This document shows, one piece after another, positions 10,877 to 19,436 of a DNA stretch of 36,461 nucleotides; position 1 is the first letter of the stretch; every line of letters begins with the position of its first letter. Position numbers and translations under genes: made by a program. The notes beneath the pieces are model-generated. The model worked only from the letters and a program-made list of their open reading frames with translations, made no database searches and had not been told where the DNA came from. Source of the stretch: Corynebacterium sp. HMSC29G08 (GTDB lineage Bacteria > Actinomycetota > Actinomycetes > Mycobacteriales > Mycobacteriaceae). Where the stretch lies: NCBI RefSeq assembly GCF_001806875.1, contig NZ_KV786279.1:1-36461 (forward strand). The letters are read 5' to 3'.

Positions 10877-12153
10877 GTGCTGCGCAAGAAGTGATCCAGC
10901 GCCGCGGCGACGAGGCACACCACCACCATCAGATACGTCATGCGCGCGAATACGAGGATGAATGTGGCGGCTTGCTCACTTTGAAGCGATTGCTGCGGTC
11001 CGGCGATCAGGCGGCCAAGCTCGACTACGCCAAGCTCAACGCTTGTGGCCAGCATGAACACCAGGCAGAAGATCACCATCGGCACAAGGCCAGCGCGGGC
11101 AAGGGTTCGCAGCCCTTTCCACGTGGTTTTCAGCGGACCAGCGACGGGCTTTAAGGCGTTGTCCATCACCGTTTTCGCCTCACTGCGCGCTGCCTGCCGG
11201 GCACGCTGGCGCAGGCGTGGGCTGGCAGTGTCGGCGTCGGTTCCGGCGTCTGCTTTTGCGTCGGCTTCGGTTTTCTCGGCTGCCTGCTTGGCCACCAACG
11301 AGGTGCCAAACACCACCGCACCCAGCGTCAACCAGGCAATGGGCACCGTGACAAATTGGCTGAATGTGGGTAGTTTCGCCGCGAGCCATGCCCACCATTC
11401 CCCAAAGACGCCAGTGGATTTTTCAATGCTTTCTGAAAGCTCAACGTAGGACCGGTAGGTCGGCGCGATACTCCTGCGCGTGAGTGCCCAGTCCTGCACG
11501 GCCGAGAGCTGGTTGGTCAGAAACACCGACACTGTGGTCATCCACAGCACCTCAAGGTACGCGGAGAGATACGTCAGCCCGAGGCCTTTCTCTGCAAGCG
11601 CGAAATAGCCGATGATTTTGCGCAAGATGATCGTGCCCAGAATCAACGCGATGAGCGCCGCCGTGCTATCCACAAAAGCGCGGCTGAAGTCGGCGTTGAA
11701 GCCTTGGTTCATGTATTCGTCGATAGTCGTGGCGCGCCGGAAATCCCGCAGATCCTCCTTCAACATCCCGTGCGTGGCGTACACCGTGAGAAACGACACC
11801 AGCAGCCCGCCGACCGACAGGAGCCTTGTGCGCGATTGCGTCTCCGCTCTCTCTGGGAACGTCTCCACCAAAAAAGGCAACGACGGACGTAATACCCACA
11901 GGCAGAGGATCAGCGACATCATCACCGACAGCGGCGCAAGCGGCATGATGAGTGCTGCGCCAAAGCTGCTGTAGTTAGACAGCCACACCGCCAGCCAGAT
12001 CACTGCCTGCCTGCCGGCCAAGCCGACGCAGATGAGCGTGAGCAGCTGGGGGAGATGACGCACAAGCAGACGCAAGGCGCTGACAGGAATGGTTGCAGAA
12101 GCTGCGATCATGTCACGTGTTGAGCGAAGTGCTACCCCGGTGCGGCTGGTCAT
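10816..12153 (-). CDS. Polytopic integral membrane protein of unknown function
   Basis: About 445 residues from ATG 12153. Several hydrophobic stretches are visible: around LLTLICVGLAG, AALIMPLAPLSVMMSLILCLWVL, LLSVGGLLVSFLTVY, ALIALILGTIILRKIIGYF, FVTVPIAWLTLGAVVFG, and two near the C-terminus. A charged, Ala/Glu/Asp/Arg-rich cytoplasmic segment (AEKTEADAKADAGTD onward) lies before the last pair. I recognise no transporter family motif. The frame is open up to 12300, but a -10-like TACACT sits 6 nt before ATG 12153, pointing to a leaderless message and the shorter form. The 3' end overlaps cassette gene 3 by 61 bp in convergent orientation. It is divergent from rpsL. Confidence 0.72.
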   Translation of the reverse strand: MTSRTGVALRSTRDMIAASATIPVSALRLLVRHLPQLLTLICVGLAGRQAVIWLAVWLSNYSSFGAALIMPLAPLSVMMSLILCLWVLRPSLPFLVETFPERAETQSRTRLLSVGGLLVSFLTVYATHGMLKEDLRDFRRATTIDEYMNQGFNADFSRAFVDSTAALIALILGTIILRKIIGYFALAEKGLGLTYLSAYLEVLWMTTVSVFLTNQLSAVQDWALTRRSIAPTYRSYVELSESIEKSTGVFGEWWAWLAAKLPTFSQFVTVPIAWLTLGAVVFGTSLVAKQAAEKTEADAKADAGTDADTASPRLRQRARQAARSEAKTVMDNALKPVAGPLKTTWKGLRTLARAGLVPMVIFCLVFMLATSVELGVVELGRLIAGPQQSLQSEQAATFILVFARMTYLMVVVCLVAAALDHFLRSTYSPSANSPKGSGSGSTNVT

Positions 12154-12159
12154 GTCAGC

Positions 12160-12165
12160 AGTGTA
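12160..12165 (-). promoter_or_regulatory. -10 element for leaderless membrane-protein gene
   Basis: On the minus strand TACACT is followed by exactly 6 nt and then ATG 12153. There is no ribosome binding site, so the message is probably leaderless. No clear -35 is seen. Confidence 0.5.
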
Positions 12166-12203
12166 AAACGAATTGGACGGGCGTGTGGGGGGTTTGGCGT
12201 GGG

Positions 12204-12214
12204 CGTCGATAAGC
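12204..12214 (-). repeat. GCTTATCGACG motif, copy 1
   Basis: An exact 11-mer on the minus strand within CGCTTATCGACGCCC. It is intergenic if the minus-strand gene starts at 12153 and otherwise would lie inside an N-terminal extension. It is one of five copies in the window. Confidence 0.6.
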
Positions 12215-12412
12215 GAAATTTGCTCCCAAAACCAACTGTGTAGTACCTTGATTGAGGTTTCGCCCGCATTCTCGCGCGGTGCGAAAGTTTCGAACTCCAT
12301 GCGACACTCGTTGCATGCGTTGGTTCATGCAGACGGAAGGGCCCCGCGAAAGAGCCCCCATTTTTGCATGTATGGGCGCGTGTGTGGGGTCGTGAATACA
12401 GAAAGAGCGTGA

Positions 12413-12784
12413 ATGCCTACTATTCAGCAGCTGGTCCGCAAGGGCCGCAAGGATAAGAAGTCCGAGGTTGCTACGGCCGCCCTGAAGGGCTCCCCGCAGC
12501 GCCGCGGCGTGTGCACCCGCGTGTACACCACCACTCCGAAGAAGCCGAACTCTGCACTGCGTAAGGTCGCACGTGTGCGCCTGACCTCCGGTATTGAGGT
12601 TTCCGCATACATCCCGGGTGAGGGCCACAACCTGCAGGAGCACTCCATGGTGCTCGTGCGCGGCGGTCGTGTGAAAGACCTGCCGGGCGTGCGCTACAAG
12701 ATCATCCGTGGCGCTCTGGATACCCAGGGTGTGAAGGACCGCAAGCAGGCTCGCTCCCGTTACGGCGCGAAGAAGGGGCAGTAA
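12413..12784 (+). CDS. rpsL: 30S ribosomal protein S12
   Basis: A 123-residue S12, a decoding-centre protein and the streptomycin resistance locus. The conserved [13 protein letters not shown] block holds K43, and [10 protein letters not shown] holds K88; both are the drug-sensitive residues. The ATG at 12413 has GAAAGAG ending about 6 nt upstream. It is followed by rpsG after 6 nt, the usual str-operon pair. The 259-nt space upstream, shared with the divergent membrane gene, must hold the promoter, but I could not pick a convincing -35/-10 pair. It does contain a short GGGC/GCCC hairpin followed by ATTTTT (about 12340-12366) that could be an attenuator. Confidence 0.97.
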   Translation: MPTIQQLVRKGRKDKKSEVATAALKGSPQRRGVCTRVYTTTPKKPNSALRKVARVRLTSGIEVSAYIPGEGHNLQEHSMVLVRGGRVKDLPGVRYKIIRGALDTQGVKDRKQARSRYGAKKGQ

Positions 12785-12790
12785 AGAACA

Positions 12791-13258
12791 ATGCGTAAGC
12801 AAAAAGCACCTGTACGTCCCGTAGTTAAGGATCCGGTATACAACTCCGAGCTGGTTACCCAGCTGGTGAACAAGATCCTGAAGGACGGCAAGAAGTCCAC
12901 CGCAGAGCGCATCGTTTACGGCGCGCTTGAGATCTGCCGCGAGAAGACCGGTACTGACCCGGTTGGCACCCTGGAGAAGGCACTGGGCAACATCCGCCCG
13001 GACCTTGAGGTTCGTTCCCGCCGTGTTGGTGGCGCTACCTACCAGGTTCCGGTCAAGGTTGAGCCGGGCCGCTCCAACACGCTTGCTCTGCGTTGGATGG
13101 TGACCTTCACTCGCCAGCGTCGTGAGAACTCCATGATTGAGCGCCTCGCTAACGAGATCCTGGATGCGTCCAACGGCTTGGGTGCATCTGTGAAGCGTCG
13201 TGAGGACACGCACAAGATGGCAGAGGCAAACCGCGCCTTCGCCCACTACCGCTGGTAA
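12791..13258 (+). CDS. rpsG: 30S ribosomal protein S7
   Basis: A 155-residue S7, which nucleates 30S head assembly by binding the 3' domain of 16S rRNA. The family pattern is complete: the start MRKQKAP, the [20 protein letters not shown] block, the RWMV segment and the C-terminal AFAHYRW. It starts 6 nt after rpsL. In E. coli S7 represses its own operon by binding the rpsL-rpsG spacer; here the 6-nt spacer is too short for that type of site. fusA follows only after 228 nt, with its own promoter-like element. Confidence 0.97.
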   Translation: MRKQKAPVRPVVKDPVYNSELVTQLVNKILKDGKKSTAERIVYGALEICREKTGTDPVGTLEKALGNIRPDLEVRSRRVGGATYQVPVKVEPGRSNTLALRWMVTFTRQRRENSMIERLANEILDASNGLGASVKRREDTHKMAEANRAFAHYRW

Positions 13259-13287
13259 TAGGTTCGCGCCTTATGAGCTCTACGTTT

Positions 13288-13343
13288 CGGCCCGTGGATA
13301 AGTTGTCCGCACGCGTACGCGTCGGAGTCTTGCTCCCGGGCCG
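13288..13343 (+). other. Inverted repeat and 12-bp palindrome between rpsG and fusA
   Basis: CGGCCCG (13288-13294) can pair with CGGGCCG (13337-13343), enclosing the perfect palindrome ACGCGTACGCGT (13311-13322). No T-run follows. It may be a weak terminator, an operator or RNA structure in the intergenic region. Confidence 0.3.
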
Positions 13344-13387
13344 TTTGCGTAGCGACGGGTGCGTAACCTGCCTCCACGCGCAAATAG

Positions 13388-13396
13388 TGGAATAAT
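13388..13396 (+). promoter_or_regulatory. Candidate fusA promoter (extended -10)
   Basis: TG-G-AATAAT is a 5/6 match to the -10 consensus with the TG extension. No good -35 is found at 16-18 bp. It would give a leader of about 85 nt before fusA. Confidence 0.4.
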
Positions 13397-13486
13397 CGAC
13401 CAAGGACAATATCCGCCAAAGACGCTATCTCGGCTCCCTAGCGTGCGCCGGGGCGGTGTCGACAACTCATAAGTTGGGGTAAAAAC

Positions 13487-15607
13487 GTGGCACAAGAAGT
13501 GCTTAAAGACCTGAATAAGGTCCGCAACATCGGCATCATGGCTCACATTGATGCCGGTAAGACCACCACGACCGAGCGCATCCTGTTTTACACGGGTATC
13601 AACCGCAAGGTTGGCGAGACCCACGACGGTGGCGCAACCACCGACTGGATGGAGCAGGAGAAAGAGCGCGGCATCACCATTACGTCTGCTGCCGTGACGT
13701 GCTTCTGGAACAACAACCAGATCAACATCATTGACACCCCGGGTCACGTGGACTTCACCGTTGAGGTGGAGCGTTCCCTGCGTGTTCTGGACGGCGCTGT
13801 TGCTGTCTTCGACGGCAAGGAAGGCGTTGAGCCACAGTCTGAGCAGGTTTGGCGCCAGGCTGCGAAGTACAACGTGCCGCGTATCTGCTTCGTGAACAAG
13901 ATGGACAAGCTGGGTGCAGACTTTTTCTTCACCGTCGGCACCATCGTTGACCGCCTCGGCGCCAAGCCGTTGGTTATGCAGATCCCGATCGGCGCTGAGG
14001 ACGACTTCGACGGCGTTGTTGACCTCATCCAGATGAAGGCATACCTGTGGCCGGGCAAGGTTGAGACCGGCACCCCGCCGCAGATCGTTGACATCCCAGC
14101 TGAGCTGCAGGACAAGGCAGACGAGTACCGCGAGAAGCTGCTCGAGACCGTTGCTGAGTCCGATGAGGAGCTCATGGAGAAGTACTTCGGCGGCGAAGAG
14201 CTCACCGTTGAGGAGATCAAGGCCGCTATCCGCAAGCTGACCGTTAACTCCGAGATCTACCCGGTGTTCTGTGGTACCGCGTACCGCAACAAGGGCATCG
14301 AGCCGATCCTGGACGCTGTTGTGGACTACCTGCCGAGCCCGCTGGACATCGGCGAAGTTCGCGGCACCTCCGTAGACGGCTCCGAGGAGCTCGTCCGTAA
14401 GCCGTCCGTTGAAGAGCCGTTCTCCGCACTGGCATTCAAGATTGCTGTGCACCCGTTCTTTGGCAAGCTGACCTACGTGCGCGTCTACTCCGGCCAGGCA
14501 ATCCCGGGCGAGCAGATGCTTAACTCCACGAAGTCCAAGAAGGAGCGCGTGGGCAAGCTCTTCCAGATGCACGCGAACAAGGAGAACCCGGTTGAGCACG
14601 CTGACGCCGGCAACATCTACGCGTTCATTGGCCTGAAGGAAACCACCACGGGTGACACCCTGTGCAACCCGGATCACCCGATCATCCTGGAGTCCATGGA
14701 CTTCCCGGATCCGGTTATCCAGGTGGCCATTGAGCCGAAGACTAAGGCTGACCAGGAGAAGCTGGGTACCGCTATTCAGAAGCTGGCGGAAGAGGACCCG
14801 ACCTTCACCGTCAAGCTGGACGAGGAGACCGGCCAGACCATCATCGGCGGCATGGGCGAGCTGCACCTCGACGTGCTGGTTGACCGCATGAAGCGCGAGT
14901 TCAAGGTCGAGGCAAACATCGGTTCCCCGCAGGTTGCTTACCGCGAGACCATCCGCAAGAAGGTGGAGTCCCTGGACTACACCCACAAGAAGCAGACCGG
15001 TGGTTCAGGCCAGTTTGCAAAGGTCATTGTCACCATCGAGCCGTACAACCCGGACCCGGAGACGCTGGAGGAGGGCGAGAGCGCAACCTACAAGTTCGAG
15101 AACGCCGTCACCGGTGGCCGCGTGCCGAAGGAGTACATCCCGTCCGTGGACGCTGGTATCCAGGATGCGATGCAGTACGGCTACCTCGCTGGCTACCCGC
15201 TGGTGAACATTAAGGCCACCCTTGAGGACGGCGCCTACCACGACGTTGACTCCTCTGAAATGGCCTTCAAGCTCGCTGGCTCCCAGGTTCTGAAGGAAGC
15301 GGTTGCTAAGGCTAAGCCGGTTTTGCTTGAGCCGGTCATGGCTGTTGAGGTTGTGACCCCGGAGGAGTACATGGGCACCGTTAACGGTGACATCAGCTCC
15401 CGTCGTGGCCAGGTCTACGCAATGGAGGACCGCTCCGGTGCGAAGGTTGTTCGCGCTAAGGTGCCGTTGTCCGAAATGTTCGGCTACATTGGTGACCTGC
15501 GTTCCTCGACCGCGGGCCGCGCGAACTTCACCATGGTGTTTGACTCCTACGCTGAGGTTCCGCAGAGCGTTGCTCAGGAGATCATCGAGCAGCGCACCGG
15601 CAAGTAA
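13487..15607 (+). CDS. fusA: Translation elongation factor G
   Basis: EF-G is the GTPase that drives ribosomal translocation and, with RRF, recycling. The 706 residues are a normal length. The P-loop AHIDAGKT is at residues 19-26, followed by the DTPGHVDF switch-II motif and NKMDKLG. The remaining EF-G domains II-V are complete, with a C-terminus near [16 protein letters not shown]. The start is GTG 13487; the upstream GTTGGGG is a mediocre ribosome binding site. It lies between rpsG and tuf in str-operon order, but a 228-nt gap before and a 349-nt gap with large stem-loops after suggest its own transcript. Confidence 0.97.
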   Translation: MAQEVLKDLNKVRNIGIMAHIDAGKTTTTERILFYTGINRKVGETHDGGATTDWMEQEKERGITITSAAVTCFWNNNQINIIDTPGHVDFTVEVERSLRVLDGAVAVFDGKEGVEPQSEQVWRQAAKYNVPRICFVNKMDKLGADFFFTVGTIVDRLGAKPLVMQIPIGAEDDFDGVVDLIQMKAYLWPGKVETGTPPQIVDIPAELQDKADEYREKLLETVAESDEELMEKYFGGEELTVEEIKAAIRKLTVNSEIYPVFCGTAYRNKGIEPILDAVVDYLPSPLDIGEVRGTSVDGSEELVRKPSVEEPFSALAFKIAVHPFFGKLTYVRVYSGQAIPGEQMLNSTKSKKERVGKLFQMHANKENPVEHADAGNIYAFIGLKETTTGDTLCNPDHPIILESMDFPDPVIQVAIEPKTKADQEKLGTAIQKLAEEDPTFTVKLDEETGQTIIGGMGELHLDVLVDRMKREFKVEANIGSPQVAYRETIRKKVESLDYTHKKQTGGSGQFAKVIVTIEPYNPDPETLEEGESATYKFENAVTGGRVPKEYIPSVDAGIQDAMQYGYLAGYPLVNIKATLEDGAYHDVDSSEMAFKLAGSQVLKEAVAKAKPVLLEPVMAVEVVTPEEYMGTVNGDISSRRGQVYAMEDRSGAKVVRAKVPLSEMFGYIGDLRSSTAGRANFTMVFDSYAEVPQSVAQEIIEQRTGK

Positions 15608-15617
15608 ATTGCCCTAA

Positions 15618-15700
15618 CGCTTCGTGCTTTGGCTTATCGACGGCTACGCCAGAGCCGTCGATAGTAAAAGCTAGGCACGAAGCGCACCCTAGGGGGTGCG
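15618..15700 (+). terminator. Nested stem-loop pair downstream of fusA
   Basis: CGCTTCGTGC (15618-15627) pairs with GCACGAAGCG (15675-15684), and inside it an 11-bp stem TATCGACGGCT (15635-15645) pairs with AGCCGTCGATA (15653-15663), separated by an internal loop. A second hairpin, CGCACCC (15683-15689) with GGGTGCG (15694-15700), abuts and partly competes with the first. No T-run follows, so this may be a factor-dependent terminator or a transcript-end stabiliser. The rest of the 349-nt gap holds the tuf promoter and leader. Confidence 0.55.
15632..15642 (+). repeat. GCTTATCGACG motif, copy 2
   Basis: An exact 11-mer inside the left arm of the fusA stem-loop, 24 nt after the fusA stop. Confidence 0.6.
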
Positions 15701-15800
15701 GCCTACTGAAGTTCCAGCCCAAAAACCCAGCCAGATGGGGTGGAGCTTGAGTTGGCCGTTACTCACTAGGTGGATCCGCGGTTTGCTCGGATCGGCCGGT

Positions 15801-15829
15801 TTGAAAAACGGTCATTCAGAATCTAGGAT
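15801..15829 (+). promoter_or_regulatory. tuf promoter
   Basis: TTGAAA (15801-15806), a 17-bp spacer, and TAGGAT (15824-15829) make the best -35/-10 pair in the window. Transcription would begin near 15836 and give a leader of about 120 nt before tuf, as expected for a very highly expressed gene. Confidence 0.7.
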
Positions 15830-15910
15830 CATGTAACTGGCACATTGTGAAATGGTCGATGCAGCATGTCTCGCGCATGCGGGCCATGAGGCAAGGCAAA
15901 TGTAAACAAC

Positions 15911-15933
15911 GTGGCTGCGAAGGTCGTAGCCAC
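15911..15933 (+). promoter_or_regulatory. Hairpin in the tuf leader
   Basis: GTGGCTGCGA (15911-15920) pairs with TCGTAGCCAC (15924-15933) over 10 bp with one G-T pair and a 3-nt loop. It ends 10 nt before the strong ribosome binding site AGGAGGA (15944-15950). It could stabilise the mRNA or regulate translation. Confidence 0.5.
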
Positions 15934-15956
15934 ATGGAAGTCCAGGAGGACAACAA

Positions 15957-17147
15957 GTGGCAAAGGCAAAGTTCGAGCGTACGAAGCCGCACGTCAACAT
16001 TGGCACCATCGGTCACGTCGACCACGGCAAGACCACCACCACGGCTGCCATCACCACCGTGCTGGCTCAGGAGTACCCGGAGGAGAACAAGGCGTTCGAC
16101 TACTCCGCAATTGACAAGGCTCCGGAGGAGCGCGAGCGCGGTATTACCATCAACATCTCCCACGTGGAGTACAACACCCCGAAGCGCCACTACGCTCACG
16201 TGGACGCCCCGGGCCACGCCGACTACATCAAGAACATGATCACCGGCGCTGCTCAGATGGACGGCGCAATTCTCGTGGTTGCAGCTACCGACGGCCCGAT
16301 GCCGCAGACCCGCGAGCACGTGCTGCTGGCTCGCCAGGTTGGCGTTCCGTACATCCTCGTTGCACTGAACAAGTGCGACATGGTCGATGATGAGGAAATC
16401 ATCGAGCTGGTTGAGATGGAAGTTCGTGATCTGCTGGCTGAGCAGGAGTACGACGAGGATGCACCGATCGTCCACATCTCCGCACTGAAGGCTCTCGAGG
16501 GCGAGAAGAAGTGGGTTGACTCCATCCTGGAGCTTATGCAGGCATGTGACGACTCCATCCCGGACCCGGAGCGCGAGACCGACAAGCCGTTCCTGATGCC
16601 GATCGAGGACATCTTCACCATTTCCGGCCGCGGCACCGTGGTTACCGGTCGTGTGGAGCGTGGCGTGCTCAACCTCAACGACGAGGTCGAGATCATCGGT
16701 ATCCGCGAGAAGTCCCAGAAGACCACCGTTACCTCCATCGAGATGTTCAACAAGCTTCTTGACACCGCTGAGGCTGGCGACAACGCAGCTCTGCTGCTCC
16801 GTGGTCTGAAGCGTGAGGACGTTGAGCGCGGTCAGGTCATCATCAAGCCGGGCGCTTACACCCCGCACACCAAGTTCGAGGGCTCCGTCTACGTTCTGTC
16901 CAAGGACGAGGGCGGCCGCCACACCCCGTTCTTCGACAACTACCGTCCGCAGTTCTACTTCCGTACCACTGACGTTACCGGCGTTGTGAAGCTGCCGGAG
17001 GGCACCGAGATGGTTATGCCGGGCGACAACGTTGAGATGACCGTTGAGCTCATCCAGCCGGTTGCTATGGACGAGGGCCTGCGCTTCGCTATTCGCGAAG
17101 GCTCCCGCACCGTCGGCGCTGGCCGTGTTACCAAGATCCTCGGCTAA
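15957..17147 (+). CDS. tuf: Translation elongation factor Tu
   Basis: EF-Tu delivers aminoacyl-tRNA to the ribosome as a GTP complex. The 396 residues are standard for actinobacteria. The P-loop GHVDHGKT is at residues 19-26, with DAPGHADY and NKCDMVDD following; domains II and III are complete and end in [13 protein letters not shown]. Start GTG 15957 has AGGAGGA 6 nt upstream. It is transcribed from its own strong promoter through a hairpin leader and ends at a strong terminator, so it is probably monocistronic. Confidence 0.97.
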   Translation: MAKAKFERTKPHVNIGTIGHVDHGKTTTTAAITTVLAQEYPEENKAFDYSAIDKAPEERERGITINISHVEYNTPKRHYAHVDAPGHADYIKNMITGAAQMDGAILVVAATDGPMPQTREHVLLARQVGVPYILVALNKCDMVDDEEIIELVEMEVRDLLAEQEYDEDAPIVHISALKALEGEKKWVDSILELMQACDDSIPDPERETDKPFLMPIEDIFTISGRGTVVTGRVERGVLNLNDEVEIIGIREKSQKTTVTSIEMFNKLLDTAEAGDNAALLLRGLKREDVERGQVIIKPGAYTPHTKFEGSVYVLSKDEGGRHTPFFDNYRPQFYFRTTDVTGVVKLPEGTEMVMPGDNVEMTVELIQPVAMDEGLRFAIREGSRTVGAGRVTKILG

Positions 17148-17189
17148 TTCCAGCCGCCAGGGTCTAACTGGGTAACCCAGTAACACCTC

Positions 17190-17226
17190 AAAGGCCGCCA
17201 CTCCCATACGGGAGGGCGGCCTTTTT
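17190..17226 (+). terminator. tuf intrinsic terminator
   Basis: AAAGGCCGCC (17190-17199) with the inner CTCCC pairs with GGGAGGGCGGCC, followed by TTTTT at 17222-17226. A small palindrome, CTGGGTAACCCAG (17168-17180), precedes it. Confidence 0.92.
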
Positions 17227-17304
17227 GCATGCCCGGATACATGTGCAGGTGTTTGGGCAGCTATGGCCAGGATCGGGGAGCCTGTGCTGTCCGGTCCGGT
17301 CCCA

Positions 17305-17422
17305 ACAGATATGCAGGGGAAGAAATGCAGGTCTGCAGGTAGCGGCCATTTTTCATTAAGGCCGGTCTTATTGAAAAAACGCTCTGAGCTGGGAACCTGC
17401 ATATCTTCCCCTGCATATCTGT
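17305..17422. repeat. 28-bp inverted repeat flanking a 62-nt centre
   Basis: Arms 17305-17332 and 17395-17422 are complementary over 28 positions with one mismatch. The outer 19 bp, starting ACAGATATGCAGGGG, are perfect. The 62-nt centre contains a further short GGCC...GGCC pairing and two A/T-rich runs. No open reading frame of any size lies inside. It sits between the tuf terminator and a gene of unknown function. It may be a miniature inverted-repeat element, a paired regulator-binding site, or a structured RNA. The remaining parts of the 17148-17558 gap show only the tuf terminator and the downstream -10. Confidence 0.8.
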
Positions 17423-17546
17423 GTTCCAGCGCTATTCGCAGGCCGTTCGTCCTGCTTACGCAAACGCGATCAGCGTGAGGAGGCCGCGTACTGGTGCACG
17501 AACTCGCGGCCTCAACTTGTGCCAGATCAGATGGGACGGGCTCGGC

Positions 17547-17552
17547 TACAAT
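17547..17552 (+). promoter_or_regulatory. -10 element for leaderless gene at 17559
   Basis: TACAAT is followed by 6 nt and then GTG 17559. No ribosome binding site is present and the -35 is weak. This decides the start of the downstream gene. Confidence 0.5.
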
Positions 17553-17558
17553 GCTCGC

Positions 17559-18251
17559 GTGCACGAAACTGACCCAACCCGCATCCCTAAACTCATAGCG
17601 AGGCTCCAAGATGCGTGGGAAGGCCAACCAGACCTCACACTCCCGGCTTTTCTAGGTGTGTTGCAGAACCGTGGACTGTCCTGGGGCTCCACCGAGGACG
17701 AGCTGCTGGCAATCCTGGATGAGGTTGCAAGAGAACACCCATCCCTGCTGACAGCGCCACTGGAACGCACTGTGTGCATCGCTACGACAGCGCCACAGCT
17801 CACCATCACACTGACAAGCACCACGGCGATAGTGCGAAACGCTGCAGACCCGAAACGGATGCCCGGGGTGTGGCGCTATGACGCCTTCCGGCCAACAGGG
17901 CCGGGCCGGCCACTGGTGGTGCGGGATACAGAAGGCGTAGAGCACCGGCTGGGCGTCGTTGAAATGATCACCGGGTTGCCACCGAAAGACGCCGACATGC
18001 TCGATGGCCTGCGGCGTGTGGACGTCGGCTCGGAACGCTGGCTCCTGCAATGTGAGGACGGCTCTAGGGTGATCCTCGGGCAGCGGATCTGGTTATGGAC
18101 TGTGCAGGGGAGACAATCGCTGCTTGAAACGATCGCGTGGGACCAGCTGCTGGCTTGTACGCCGGGCGCTGAGATAGTTGTAGCCCCAGCCGGCGGCGGG
18201 AGGCCGCGCAAACTGGGGCTACTGAAAGAGGCGTATCTGTTGGAGGCCTAA
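17559..18251 (+). CDS. Hypothetical protein, probably leaderless
   Basis: A 230-residue soluble protein that I do not recognise. The N-terminal third is helical (RIPKLIARLQDAWEG, then ELLAILDEVAREH), and the rest alternates strands and turns. There is no signal peptide, membrane segment, nucleotide-binding motif or cysteine cluster. The frame is open back to 17421, inside the inverted repeat, but the -10 hexamer placed 6 nt before GTG 17559 supports the shorter form. Its codon choice (for example ACA, CTA, ATA) is more relaxed than in the flanking translation genes, which fits low expression or acquisition from elsewhere. It ends 14 nt before the convergent Asp23 operon ends. Confidence 0.65.
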   Translation: MHETDPTRIPKLIARLQDAWEGQPDLTLPAFLGVLQNRGLSWGSTEDELLAILDEVAREHPSLLTAPLERTVCIATTAPQLTITLTSTTAIVRNAADPKRMPGVWRYDAFRPTGPGRPLVVRDTEGVEHRLGVVEMITGLPPKDADMLDGLRRVDVGSERWLLQCEDGSRVILGQRIWLWTVQGRQSLLETIAWDQLLACTPGAEIVVAPAGGGRPRKLGLLKEAYLLEA

Positions 18252-18264
18252 ACGCTGGTAGCGG

Positions 18265-18825
18265 CTACGCTGCGACGCGGTCCAGCTGCAGCTTCCACAC
18301 CGTGTCAATTTCCATCGTGTGGTTGGCTACGCGGAAATCCTCGTTAGCGCTTTCAATGGCGCTGATCGCCTCACCCAGGTCATAGGAAGGGTTAGCGATG
18401 ACGGTAAAGGTAGCGGTTGGGCGTTTGCCCACCATTGCAACCTTGCACGACGCACGCGATACGGACGGGGATTGCGTAATCGCCGTACAGGCCGCCTCGG
18501 CAACGCGCTGGACATTGATCACCGTGTCGCCGTGTGCCGGGTCCGCTGCCGCGATCTCCCTGTTGGAGAACGCGCGGCTGCGGATGTTAGCCAGAATTAG
18601 CCACAGGCCGACAAAAAACAGGACGATCGCCGCGATAATCAGCGCGGTGTTGTACCAGCCGTAGTAGGGCACCTCCGAAATCGATGCCCGGTTGAACTGG
18701 TTAATCCAATCACTGACGTAGGGGATGTCCCAGTACAGCGCCACCGGCACCAAGCCAGCAACAATAAGCAGCAGTCCGAAGAGGAAGACTACGAGGCGGT
18801 CGAAGAAGGAAAGTCCCTTAGTCAT
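18265..18825 (-). CDS. amaP: AmaP-like Asp23/Gls24 membrane anchor
   Basis: A 186-residue protein with two transmembrane segments (about residues 10-30 and 60-80) separated by an exported loop, then a cytoplasmic domain of about 100 residues. This resembles the AmaP (alkaline shock response membrane anchor) family, which in Staphylococcus aureus holds Asp23 at the membrane. It is the last gene of the minus-strand operon, and its start overlaps the stop of the upstream DUF6286-like gene by 4 bp. The symbol is used by family resemblance and function is inferred. An alternative label is 'hypothetical membrane protein of the Asp23 locus'. Confidence 0.7.
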   Translation of the reverse strand: MTKGLSFFDRLVVFLFGLLLIVAGLVPVALYWDIPYVSDWINQFNRASISEVPYYGWYNTALIIAAIVLFFVGLWLILANIRSRAFSNREIAAADPAHGDTVINVQRVAEAACTAITQSPSVSRASCKVAMVGKRPTATFTVIANPSYDLGEAISAIESANEDFRVANHTMEIDTVWKLQLDRVAA

Positions 18826-19436
18826 CGCTGTACCTCCTGTTCAGTAGTAGCGGTCTCCGGCGCAGGTGCCGGCTGGTTCACCTTCACTGCCACCGCAGGC
18901 GGCGCCTGCAGACGGCTGAACTCACCATTAAGCAGGCTGGTCACACGCTCCTGGGTTGAGCCAGTGCCGTCATCATCAATCTCAACCGTCAGCTTCTTAC
19001 GGTTCGCCTTCGAGCGGACCGTAGTGCTGCCGGTCTCAGCGCGGGCTGCGTTGGTTGCCTTGCGGGCAATATCCACGGGACGTACCCAAATAGAAGCGGG
19101 GGAGTCCACGCGCACATGGGTACGAGCCCTCGGAATGAAGGCGGTGATGACAAGCCAAAGCCCGACAAGGGCGATGATGATGCCGAGGGTGACCACCTTT
19201 GCGTCGATAAGCGAGGAAGCCATCGTGTTAAATACCGGCAACAACCAAGAGGTAAACGGCTGGTCCTGGGCGTAGAACCAAAGTTCGCGAACCAACACGC
19301 CGGAAAGCGCAATCAGGAGCACGCCAAGCACAACAGTGATCCAACGGACAGCCGGATTCGCACGCGGCTCAGCGCCAGGGTGCGGACCAAGCGGGCGGTT
19401 TGGCGCTTCCGTGTGGTCCTTAACGGGTGCGGTCAT
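18822..19436 (-). CDS. DUF6286-like membrane protein of the Asp23 operon
   Basis: A 204-residue protein with a proline-rich cytoplasmic N-terminus, two transmembrane segments (about residues 33-52 and 82-102), and a cytoplasmic domain that ends in a Pro/Ala/Thr-rich tail (QPAPAPETATTEQEV). This two-anchor-plus-domain design matches the DUF6286 proteins found next to Asp23 genes in actinobacteria. It overlaps the upstream gene by 17 bp and the AmaP-like gene by 4 bp, so translation is coupled. It has the same topology as its AmaP-like neighbour and the two may form a heteromeric anchor; this is inference. A copy of the GCTTATCGACG motif lies within its coding sequence. Confidence 0.7.
   Translation of the reverse strand: MTAPVKDHTEAPNRPLGPHPGAEPRANPAVRWITVVLGVLLIALSGVLVRELWFYAQDQPFTSWLLPVFNTMASSLIDAKVVTLGIIIALVGLWLVITAFIPRARTHVRVDSPASIWVRPVDIARKATNAARAETGSTTVRSKANRKKLTVEIDDDGTGSTQERVTSLLNGEFSRLQAPPAVAVKVNQPAPAPETATTEQEVQR
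19202..19212 (-). repeat. GCTTATCGACG motif, copy 3
   Basis: An exact 11-mer on the minus strand inside the DUF6286-like gene, where it encodes part of SSLIDAK. It is the only copy inside a confident coding region. Confidence 0.55.

Noticed and set aside
12154..12300. N-terminal extension of the polytopic membrane protein up to 12300
   Set aside because: A -10-like hexamer at 12160-12165 exactly 6 nt before ATG 12153 and a non-hydrophobic extension favour the shorter protein; not excluded.
13303..13311. TTGTCCGCA, one mismatch from an actinobacterial DnaA box
   Set aside because: A single copy in a ribosomal-protein spacer with no cluster or AT-rich unwinding region; expected by chance.
13280..17627. 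Long minus-strand open frames opposite fusA (13280-14986) and tuf (15816-17627)
   Set aside because: Same antisense effect of strong codon bias; no ribosome binding site, no family resemblance.
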